Assembly: GCA_937901435.1 (NCBI GenBank)
Contig: CALGTJ010000212.1
Location: forward strand, 1-11,293
Source of the DNA: an uncultured Rhodobacter sp.
GTDB taxonomy: Bacteria > Pseudomonadota > Alphaproteobacteria > Rhodobacterales > Rhodobacteraceae
Direction: 5' to 3'
Length of the DNA stretch: 11,293 bases
Made by a program: the position numbers and the translations under genes. Positions 1 to 8,853 of the stretch are shown one piece after another (within the stretch, counting starts at the first letter, position 1; each line of letters begins with the position of its first letter). A model generated the notes under the pieces. That model ran no database searches. It saw nothing but the letters and a program-made list of their open reading frames with translations, and was not told where the DNA came from.

Positions 1-2
1 TG

Positions 3-512
3 ATGGCCGATTACAAAGATCCCGAGAACACAATCCTGATGGAACTCAAGGACGGCACCGTCGTTATCGAGTTGCTCAAAGACATCGCGCCCCAGCACTG
101 CGACCGCATGAAGGCGCTGGCGCGCGCGGGCGAGTATGACAACGTGTGTTTTCACCGTGTCATCGACGGTTTCATGGCCCAGACCGGCGATGTGGCCAAT
201 GGCAACATGGAAAAGGATTTCAACATCCGCGGCGCTGGTACTGGCGGCTCGCAGCACCCCGATCTGCCGGCCGAATTCTCCAAGATCCCGCACGCCCGTG
301 GCTCTTTGGGCGCGGCGCGCTCGGCCAACCCGAACTCTGCCAACTCGCAGTTTTTCATCAATTTCAAGGACAATGATTTCCTGAACGGTCAGTACACCGT
401 TTATGGTCAGGTTGTGTCTGGCATGGAATTCGTCGATAAAATCGCCAAGGGTGAACCGCCGATGAACCCCGACCGGATGATCTCTGTCAAGGTGGCCGCC
501 GATGTTGCATAG
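3..512 (+). CDS. ppiB: Cyclophilin-type peptidyl-prolyl cis-trans isomerase, cytosolic
   Basis: A 169-aa single-domain cyclophilin that would catalyse cis-trans isomerisation of Xaa-Pro bonds during folding. The active-site block FHRVIDGFMAQTGD is at residues 50-63, with the catalytic-type Arg52, Phe57 and Gln60. ANSQFFI is at 113-119 and FLNGQYTVYG at 126-135; Phe126 sits where human CypA has Trp121, as is usual in bacterial cyclophilins. There is no signal peptide, so it should act in the cytoplasm. The length is close to E. coli PpiB (164 aa). The ATG is the third base of the window and forms TGATG, so an upstream gene may end on the overlapping TGA. The next gene starts inside its last codons, so the two are probably co-translated. 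Confidence 0.93.
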   Translation: MADYKDPENTILMELKDGTVVIELLKDIAPQHCDRMKALARAGEYDNVCFHRVIDGFMAQTGDVANGNMEKDFNIRGAGTGGSQHPDLPAEFSKIPHARGSLGAARSANPNSANSQFFINFKDNDFLNGQYTVYGQVVSGMEFVDKIAKGEPPMNPDRMISVKVAADVA

Positions 513-1071
513 GCTCGCCCTGATCCTCTGCCTTGCTGCGGTCCATGCCGCCACTTCTGCGGCTGCGACGGGTCTGAAGATCACCGTGGCGGGCGAGGCC
601 AATGGCGTGATCGAGATCGACCTGCTCGAAGACGTGGCGCCCAATCACGTGGCGCGGATCACGACACTGGCCAAGGCGAGCGATTACGACAACATCGCCT
701 TTCACCGGGTGATGTCGGGCTTCATGGCCCAGACCGGCGATGTGCAATACGGCAAGATGGACAAAAACCTTGCACAAGCGGGCTATGGCGGGTCTGCCCT
801 GCCAGACCTCAAGCAAGAGTTCTCTGACATCAAGTTCGAGCGTGGCATCGTCGGCATGGCCCGCGGGTCCAGTGTAGATTCCGCCAATTCCCAGTTCTTT
901 CTGATGCTTACGGATTATCCGTCACTCAACAACAAATATACTGTTGTCGGGCGGATCACCAAGGGCCTTGACGTGCTGGACAAGATCAAGCTGGGCAAGG
1001 GCGGCAATGGTGCAATCATCGGCGCACCGGACGTTCTGGTGAAGGCCGAAGTGATCGAGGACGCCAGCTAG
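502..1071 (+). CDS. Cyclophilin-type peptidyl-prolyl isomerase, exported
   Basis: A 189-aa cyclophilin paralogue of the preceding gene. It begins with a short basic stretch, a hydrophobic core and an Ala-rich end (residues 1 to about 22), which reads as a Sec signal peptide, so it probably folds proteins in the periplasm. FHRVMSGFMAQTGD is at 67-80 with Arg69, Phe74 and Gln77 kept, and SANSQFF is at 127-133. The CypA Trp121 position is Ser141 (SLNNKYTVVG), which departs from the aromatic residue in the upstream copy and may change substrate preference or activity. The start overlaps the end of the upstream gene by 11 bp in another frame, so translational coupling is likely. A tandem duplication followed by gain of a signal peptide is the simplest history (inference). 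Confidence 0.9.
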   Translation: MLHRLALILCLAAVHAATSAAATGLKITVAGEANGVIEIDLLEDVAPNHVARITTLAKASDYDNIAFHRVMSGFMAQTGDVQYGKMDKNLAQAGYGGSALPDLKQEFSDIKFERGIVGMARGSSVDSANSQFFLMLTDYPSLNNKYTVVGRITKGLDVLDKIKLGKGGNGAIIGAPDVLVKAEVIEDAS

Positions 1072-1172
1072 GCCAGCCTTGATCGGTCAAACCCGCGTGA
1101 GACCGCTGCAATAAGGGCTAGGCGTATGGGCAACTCTCTGGCACCCTCTCAGGCGATGTCGAGGAGGACCCC

Positions 1173-2140
1173 ATGCGCCTAGCCCCATTTCTTGCCGCCG
1201 CCACCCTGAGTCTGAGCCTGAACAGTGCCGCACAGGCTGATCCGGATTTTTGGAAATACGAGTGGCCCAACACCGATTTCACCACCAACACCGTGGAAAA
1301 CTGGGTCGAAATCCTGTCTGGTGGCCCCCCCAAAGACGGCATTCCCGCGATTGATGACCCCAGCTTTATCAAGGTTTCGGACGAAAGCGGTATCAATGGC
1401 CGCGAGCCTGTCATCGCTGTAGAGATCGACGGCCAGACCCCGCGCGCCTATCCGATCCGCTATCTGACGTGGCATGAGATCGTCAACGACCAGATCGGCG
1501 ATGTGCCCGTCGCCGTCACATTCTGCCCGCTCTGCAATTCCGGCATCACCTTTGACCGCCGCGTTGACGGAACCGTCCTTAGCTTTGGCGTCTCGGGCAA
1601 ACTGCGCAATTCCGATATGGTGATGTATGATCGCGAAACCGAAAGCTGGTGGCAGCAGGCGGTCGGCACCGGGATCGTCGGTAAATACACCGACACAGAA
1701 CTGACCCAACTGCCCACATGGATGGAAAGCTGGGACGAATTCACCACCCGCAATCCCGACGGCCTCGTCATGGCCGAACCGCGCTACAACCGCTCTTACG
1801 GCAGCAATCCTTACGTCAGCTATGACAGTTCAACGCGCCCCTTCCTCTATAGCGGAGAGATGCCCCCCCATGACATCCCCCCCTCGCGCGGGTCGTGCGT
1901 GTGGGCGATCAGGCCTGGCCCGTCTCGCGTCTTGTGCAAGGCCGTGAAATCAGCGAATCTGGTCTGACCCTAAGCTGGACCTCAGGCCAGGCCTCAGCCC
2001 TAGATTCCCGCGCTATCGCAAAAGGCAAAGACGTCGGCACCATCCGCGTGCGCAAAGACGGCAAAGACATCCCCCACGACGTGATGTTCGCCTTCGCCTT
2101 CCATGCCTTCTTTCCAGAGGGCGAATGGATGCTGAAATAA
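1173..2140 (+). pseudogene. DUF3179 domain protein, secreted, interrupted by a -1 frameshift
   Basis: The first frame (1173-1967, 264 aa) opens with a signal peptide (residues 1-22, ending AQA) behind a strong GGAGG ribosome site. It carries the DUF3179 hallmarks: VTFCPLCNSG at 115-124 with the CPLC cysteine pair, then the FGVSGKLRNSDMVMYDRET region and SWWQQ. After residue 237 the frame is lost at a run of seven C (1877-1883) and 27 unrelated residues follow. The family's C-terminal part continues one frame back from 1883 to 2140, including the conserved-looking VMFAFAFHAFFPEGEW. One extra C would restore a 322-aa protein. The function of DUF3179 is not established; the exported cysteine pair suggests metal or redox chemistry only weakly. 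A recent pseudogene, a sequencing error in the homopolymer, or slippage would all explain the break. Confidence 0.85.
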
Positions 2141-2163
2141 CGAGGTTGGTTTAACCAAATTGA

Positions 2164-2183
2164 GTGCGCCTCAAGAAGCGCAC
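2164..2183 (+). terminator. Hairpin downstream of the DUF3179 gene
   Basis: GTGCGC and GCGCAC form a perfect 6-bp stem around an 8-base loop, 24 bp after the DUF3179 stop, followed by GCTTTAT. The T tract is weak, so this is a possible intrinsic terminator. A smaller perfect repeat, TTGGTT-T-AACCAA (2146-2158), lies just before it. Confidence 0.4.
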
Positions 2184-2263
2184 GCTTTATAGTAGGGTTG
2201 GCGCAAGCGGATGGTTCACTGATAAAAAACACCCGTAGAGCCTTCATCTGGCCGAAAATACCT

Positions 2264-2347
2264 CGGGGGTTTGGGGGCTGGCCCCCACGCGGTGGTTGGT
2301 GAGGGAACTGCCCCCATGAGGGAAAGTCCGTGGGGGCTGGCCCTCAC
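2264..2347. repeat. G/C-rich nested inverted repeats between convergent genes
   Basis: Two similar hairpins lie in the convergent gap: TGGGGG-CTGG-CCCCCA (2272-2287) and GTGGGGG-CTGG-CCCTCAC (2330-2347, one G-T pair). Both have a CTGG loop. Between them, CCCCCA (2311-2316) can pair with TGGGGG (2331-2336), and GTGAGGG (2299-2305) with CCCTCAC (2341-2347), so alternative folds exist. The likely role is termination of tyrS transcripts, which end at 2381, or a dispersed repeat family. Neither can be settled from this window. Confidence 0.5.
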
Positions 2348-2380
2348 CGGGTCGGATGCGCCAAAGCAAACCTGACGCGA

Positions 2381-3634
2381 TCACTCCCCAAGCGTCACCA
2401 GCGCGTGCCGCTTTTTCCCGGCGCTCAGCTTGATCGGGCTGGCCAAAGCTGCCGCATCCAGCATCATCCCCGCATCGGTCAGCGGCCTGTCATCAATCCG
2501 CGCGCCATTGTCAGAGATCAGACGCTTGGCCTCTTTCCCCGACTTCGCCAGCCCCGAGCGCACGATCAACTGGATCACCGAAATCCCCTCGGCCACCTCT
2601 GCGGCACTCAGCGCCAATGTCGGCAGATCATCGCCAATCCCGCCCTTTTCAAAGACCTCTCGCGCCGTCGCCTCTGCGGCTGCCGCGGCCTCTGCGCCAT
2701 GGGCCAGCGTGGTGGTCTCATTGGCCAGCCGCGCCTTGGCCTCGTTGATCTCACTGCCTGCCAGCGCGCCAAGGCGCTCGCATTCGTCAACTGACACTTC
2801 CGTGAACATTTTCAGGAACTTGCCCACATCGGCGTCATCCACATTGCGCCACCACTGCCAGAATTCATAGGGGCTCATCATGTCTTCATTCAACCAGACC
2901 GCGCCATCGACGGATTTGCCCATCTTCTTGCCATCCGCACGTGTCACCAGTGGCGTCGTCAGGCCAAAGGCCTCTTTGTGATCCACGCGCCGGATCAGGT
3001 CGGCACCAGAGACGATATTGCCCCATTGATCGGACCCGCCCATCTGAAGCGTGCAGCCAAAGCGGCGGTTCAACTCAAGAAAATCATAGGATTGCAGCAG
3101 CATGTAGTTGAATTCGATGAACGACAGCGGCTGTTCCCGGTCCAGTCGGGACTTGACCGACTCAAACGCCAGCAGGCGGTTGACCGTGAAATGCTTGCCG
3201 ATATCGCGCAGAAAATCCACATAGCCCAGCTTGTCCAGCCAGTCCGCGTTGTTCACCAGCGGCGAATCCGTCGGCCCATCACCGTAAGAGATGTATTTCC
3301 CGAACACTCGCCGGATGCTCTCTGCGTTGGCGTTGATCTGCTCGACCGAGATGATCTTGCGCATCTCGTCCTTGCCGCTTGGATCCCCGACCTTGGTGGT
3401 CCCGCCGCCCATCAGCGTGATCGGGCGGTGGCCGGTCTTTTGCAGCCAGCGCAGCAACATGATCTGCACAAGGTTGCCGATGTGCAGCGAAGTGGCCGTC
3501 AGGTCATAGCCGATATAGCCCGTCACCACGCCGCTGGTCAGGCGCGCGTCCAATTCTTGCAGGTCGGTACAATCGGCCACAAAGCCGCGCGCAGTGATCT
3601 CGTGCAGAAATTCGGATTTTGGGTGGTAGGTCAT
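2381..3634 (-). CDS. tyrS: Tyrosyl-tRNA synthetase
   Basis: Class I aminoacyl-tRNA synthetase that charges tRNA-Tyr with tyrosine using ATP; 417 aa from the chosen start. Numbered from that start, the HIGH-type motif HIGN is at 51-54, [10 protein letters not shown] at 176-185, the binding motif GSDQWGN at 200-206, and the KMSKS loop appears as KMGKS at 237-241. An S4-type RNA-binding domain fills roughly 350-410. An in-frame ATG five codons upstream (3649) is also possible. I prefer 3634 because homologues commonly begin MTYHPKSEF and because the -10-like TATAAT at 3672-3667 would leave only about a dozen leader bases before 3649. Neither start has a strong Shine-Dalgarno. The gene is divergent from anmK. 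Confidence 0.95.
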   Translation of the reverse strand: MTYHPKSEFLHEITARGFVADCTDLQELDARLTSGVVTGYIGYDLTATSLHIGNLVQIMLLRWLQKTGHRPITLMGGGTTKVGDPSGKDEMRKIISVEQINANAESIRRVFGKYISYGDGPTDSPLVNNADWLDKLGYVDFLRDIGKHFTVNRLLAFESVKSRLDREQPLSFIEFNYMLLQSYDFLELNRRFGCTLQMGGSDQWGNIVSGADLIRRVDHKEAFGLTTPLVTRADGKKMGKSVDGAVWLNEDMMSPYEFWQWWRNVDDADVGKFLKMFTEVSVDECERLGALAGSEINEAKARLANETTTLAHGAEAAAAAEATAREVFEKGGIGDDLPTLALSAAEVAEGISVIQLIVRSGLAKSGKEAKRLISDNGARIDDRPLTDAGMMLDAAALASPIKLSAGKKRHALVTLGE

Positions 3635-3659
3635 AAGAATTCGGTCCATCGTTCAGGCT

Positions 3660-3678
3660 GGCCAGTATTATACTGGCC
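3660..3678. promoter_or_regulatory. Palindrome in the tyrS-anmK divergent promoter region
   Basis: GGCCAGTA-TTA-TACTGGCC is a perfect 8-bp inverted repeat with a 3-base centre, in the short spacer between the divergent tyrS and anmK starts. Its core holds a perfect TATAAT on the minus strand (3672-3667, toward tyrS) and TATACT on the plus strand (3669-3674, toward anmK). It could therefore be a shared bidirectional -10 region, an operator, or both. No convincing -35 was found for either direction. Confidence 0.5.
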
Positions 3679-3713
3679 TGTGATATATCCGGGCCTGCGA
3701 CGAAGGGAAAGCC

Positions 3714-4858
3714 ATGAAGATCACCGGACCTGTTTGGGCATTAGGAGCGATGTCGGGCACCTCGATGGACGGGGTGGACGCGGCATTGCTGCGAACTGAT
3801 GGCGACACGATCGCTCAATTCGGCGACAGCGGCTACCTTGCCTTTACCGACGCGCAACGGGATGTCCTGCGTGCCGCCCAAGGGGCTTGGCCCGGTGATC
3901 CCGGCGTGGCCGAGGCCGCCGAAGTGATCGAGACCGCCCATGCAGAACTCCTCTCTCGCTTTCCCGCCGATCTGGTCGGCTTTCACGGTCAAACCCTCGC
4001 CCATGACCCTCAGGGGCGTGGCACGCATCAGGCGGGCGATGGCGATGTTTTGGCCGAAGTGCTTGGCCTGCCTGTCGTCTGGGATTTCCGCAGCGCCGAT
4101 GTGCGGATGGGCGGGCAGGGCGCGCCGCTGGCCCCCTTCTTTCACTTTGCCTGCGCGCGCTGGATCAAGGCGCGCGCGCCTGTGGTTTTTCTGAATCTTG
4201 GTGGGGTGGGCAATATGACATGGGTCGATCCAACCCGTCCAACGCCAGAGGCCGACGGCGCGTGTCTTGCCTTTGACACAGGCCCCGCCAATGCGCCGAT
4301 GGATGACCTGATGCAGGCCCGCCTCGGCAAATCTTGTGACCGGGACGGGGCTTTGGCCGCATCCGGGACCGTCGACAAGAGCATCGTCGCGCGCTTTATG
4401 GAGAACGGATTTTTCCACAAAATGCCACCGAAGTCTCTGGATCGAAATGCGTTCACGACCCTTCCAGAGATGGTCGCCCGCCTCTGTGACGCCGATGCCA
4501 TGGCCACGCTCGCGGCCATCACCGTCGCCTCTGTCCTGCGCGGGATGGAGCATTGCCCAACCCCTCCGGCCAAGATCCTCGTCTGCGGCGGCGGGCGGAA
4601 AAACCCCGTGCTCCTCGCAGGCCTCAGCACCGCGCTCAACACCGTGTTCGCCACAGAGGTCCTCCCCGTCGAAGCCGTCGGCCTCGACGGAGACATGCTG
4701 GAAGCACAGGCCTTTGCCTATCTCGCCGTGCGCGTCGCGCGGGGCCTGCCCACTTCTGCTCCGGCCACTACGGGCGTTCCTGCGGCTGTCGGGGGCGGGA
4801 AAATCTCCACCCCAAACCCAACCCGGTCCAAACCCAACCCAGTCCAAACCAACTTGGG

Positions 4859-4862
<4 letters not shown>
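3714..4862 (+). CDS. anmK: Anhydro-N-acetylmuramic acid kinase
   Basis: A 382-aa sugar kinase of the ASKHA fold that opens and phosphorylates 1,6-anhydroMurNAc to MurNAc-6-P in cell-wall recycling. The start follows AAGGGA with good spacing. Motifs seen: [10 protein letters not shown] at 11-20 (phosphate loop), FHGQT at 90-94, [10 protein letters not shown] at 160-169, FDTGPAN at 187-193 with the likely catalytic Asp188, [10 protein letters not shown] at 291-300, and [15 protein letters not shown] at 326-340. E. coli AnmK is 369 residues. The extra tail after about residue 363 is encoded by a 16-bp tandem repeat (PNPTRSK then PNPVQTN) and is probably not part of the enzyme fold. The stop codon shares CTAG with the stop of the convergent cupin gene. 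Confidence 0.94.
4812..4859. repeat. 16-bp C-rich tandem repeat at the 3' end of anmK
   Basis: CCAAACCCAACCCGGT (4812-4827) and CCAAACCCAACCCAGT (4828-4843) differ at one base. A decayed third unit begins CCAAACC and runs to 4859. On the plus-strand RNA, 4805-4855 is about half C with only three G, which resembles a Rho utilisation site. On the minus strand it gives five runs of three or four G (4840 to 4810), a near-quadruplex pattern with one loop of 8 bases. Confidence 0.8.
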
Positions 4863-7778
<2,916 letters not shown>

Positions 7779-7780
7779 GC

Positions 7781-8200
7781 TCAGTCCGCGTCCCGTTTAA
7801 GAGGCACACCGTAAAGTTCCAGCCGGTGCCCCTTAAGCTGATAGCCCAGCTTTGCCGCGATGCGTTCCTGCAACGCCTCAATATCGGGGTCGACGAATTC
7901 GATCACCTCGCCCGTGTGCATGTCGATCAGGTGGTCATGGTGGTCGCGATCCGCGGTTTCATAGCGCGCACGCCCATCGCCGAATTCGTGTTTTTCAAGG
8001 ATGCCTGATTCTTCGAACAATTTGACTGTGCGATAGACCGTCGCAATCGAGATTTTGGGATCGACTCCACTGGCGCGGGCATAAAGCTCTTCGACATCAG
8101 GGTGATCGTCGGAGTCTTGCAAAACAGCCGCAATCACCCGGCGCTGTTCTGTCATGCGCAGGTTATGAGCTTCGCAGCGCTCCAGAATGGTCCCGGTCAT
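7781..8200 (-). CDS. fur: Fur-family transcriptional regulator (Fur/Mur type)
   Basis: A 139-aa metal-responsive repressor with a winged-helix DNA-binding half (1 to about 84) and a dimerisation half. The recognition helix region SIATVYRTVKLFEESG is at 51-66. Metal-site candidates are His33, Glu81, the DHHDHLID block at 86-93 and His125. Where E. coli Fur has Cys93 and Cys96 there are Asp93 and Thr96, so the structural CxxC zinc site is absent, as in many alphaproteobacterial Fur/Mur proteins, which often respond to manganese. The block lacks the HHH-type haem/Irr signature, so Irr is unlikely. GAGGAG lies just before the ATG. The divergent partner is a pair of very small genes, and the permease gene follows 2 bp downstream. 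Confidence 0.9.
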   Translation of the reverse strand: MTGTILERCEAHNLRMTEQRRVIAAVLQDSDDHPDVEELYARASGVDPKISIATVYRTVKLFEESGILEKHEFGDGRARYETADRDHHDHLIDMHTGEVIEFVDPDIEALQERIAAKLGYQLKGHRLELYGVPLKRDAD

Positions 8201-8223
8201 CGGCTCTCCTCAATCGTGCGCGT

Positions 8224-8252
8224 CTTCTAGGTCAAAGTGCGGCAGATCACAA
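8224..8252 (-). promoter_or_regulatory. Candidate fur promoter
   Basis: On the minus strand, TTGTGA (8252-8247) and TAGAAG (8229-8224) are separated by exactly 17 bases, each matching four of six consensus positions. A start near 8217 would give a leader of under 20 bases before the ATG at 8200. I saw no clear Fur, Mur or Irr box in 8201-8368. Confidence 0.3.
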
Positions 8253-8368
8253 ACCCGTAGCACGCTGCAGGTCCGACATTGGTAACTAAATTTGAACCTT
8301 TTGAGGGTTTCAGGTGACCAACAAACAGAGCCGCGCGGTGGCGTCGGCAAAAAAACGGAGTTTAGGGG

Positions 8369-8497
8369 ATGAAAATTTTATTGGCTGTCATTGCCGGGTT
8401 TATTCTGCCAACGGTGCTGGCGATGGCGGCGGTTGCCGCGCCGAGTGATTTAACAAGTGCACCGGGTGTTATTTCGGTTGAGGGGGTCTTTGAATGA
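8369..8497 (+). CDS. Small exported or membrane-anchored protein, 42 aa
   Basis: A short ORF starting MKILLAVIAG and ending VEGVFE. The first 24 residues are a Lys followed by a continuous hydrophobic stretch ending AVAAP, which reads as a signal peptide or single membrane anchor. Only about 18 residues remain after it. The start is supported by ACGGAG and AGGGG just upstream. Its TGA overlaps the ATG of the next small gene (ATGA, 8494-8497), a sign of coupled translation and the main reason to take both as real. It is divergent from the Fur-family gene. I do not recognise a family. It could be a small membrane regulator or accessory subunit, or spurious. Confidence 0.6.
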   Translation: MKILLAVIAGFILPTVLAMAAVAAPSDLTSAPGVISVEGVFE

Positions 8498-8640
8498 CTT
8501 TGAAATGGTTGCCGGGGCTGCCGCTGATCGGTCTTGTGTTTTTGACGGCATTTATGATGCGCGACGCCAAACCCGATCCCAGCCCAACACCGGAAGCGGA
8601 ACAAAGGCTTGCCCTGTTGGACTCTGCCTCGTTTGACTAG
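8494..8640 (+). CDS. Small single-pass membrane protein, 48 aa
   Basis: Starts MTLKWLPGLPLIG and ends LLDSASFD. Residues about 5-21 are hydrophobic and flanked by charge (Lys4; Arg23, Asp24, Lys26), followed by a Pro-rich, acidic tail with PDPSPTPEAEQR, which suggests one membrane anchor and a soluble tail. GAGGGGG lies about eight bases before the ATG, inside the upstream small gene. The last five codons (ALA-SER-PHE-ASP-stop) are the first canonical unit of the 15-bp tandem array that continues beyond the gene, and the preceding five codons look like an older, decayed unit. No family is recognised. The function is unknown. Confidence 0.6.
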   Translation: MTLKWLPGLPLIGLVFLTAFMMRDAKPDPSPTPEAEQRLALLDSASFD

Positions 8641-8790
8641 GCCTCGTTTGACTAGGCCTCGTTTGACTAGGCCTCGTTTGACTAGGCCCCGTCTGGTTTG
8701 GCCCTGTCTGGTTTGGCCCTGTCTGGTTTGGCCCTGTCTGGTTAAGCCCTGTCTGGTTTAGGGCAGCCTGATTGATACCCGTCTGATTGA
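8611..8790. repeat. 15-bp tandem array, about 11-12 units in three sequence classes
   Basis: The period is exactly 15 bp. Units 8626-8685 are four identical copies of GCCTCGTTTGACTAG. Units 8686-8760 are five copies of a variant of the form GCCCTGTCTGGTTTG, the first with GCCCCG and the last two ending TTAA or TTTA. Units 8761-8790 are two more diverged copies ending CTGATTGA. The 15-mer at 8611-8625, inside the small gene, matches the first class at about 10 of 15 positions. Similarity falls off to the right, as expected of a minisatellite grown by slippage or unequal exchange. The first unit contains the stop codon of the small gene, and the TAG recurs in frame in the next three copies. Confidence 0.92.
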
Positions 8791-8831
8791 TACCCGCCGA
8801 GCCACGTCCGCGCTGGGTCAGTCCTTGGCAA

Positions 8832-8845
8832 TGACGCCCGCGTCA
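8832..8845. repeat. Inverted repeat TGACGC-CC-GCGTCA
   Basis: A perfect 6-bp inverted repeat with a 2-base centre, 25 bp (start to start) from a nearly identical palindrome. It lies between the small-gene/array block and the 3' end of the antiporter gene. It may be a terminator arm for the leftward antiporter transcript or a protein-binding site. Confidence 0.55.
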
Positions 8846-8853
8846 GCCGCTGT

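Noticed and set aside
2978..3799. 273-aa open frame on the plus strand over tyrS and the start of anmK
   Set aside because: Shadow of tyrS; it runs through the divergent promoter region and into anmK in the wrong frame.
8201..8368. Fur, Mur or Irr operator between fur and the small genes
   Set aside because: No clear palindrome matching known boxes for these regulators could be found by eye.
8362..8604. 80-aa minus-strand open frame over the two small genes
   Set aside because: No ribosome site or family features; the plus-strand pair has Shine-Dalgarno sites, an ATGA overlap and hydrophobic N-termini.
8627..8760. Pentapeptide-repeat protein read through the array (PRLTR/PCLVW units)
   Set aside because: One frame is open for several units but has no start codon with a ribosome site and soon meets a stop; it is a by-product of the 15-bp period.
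8626..8790. CRISPR array
   Set aside because: Repeats are directly contiguous at 15 bp with no unique spacers and no cas genes nearby.
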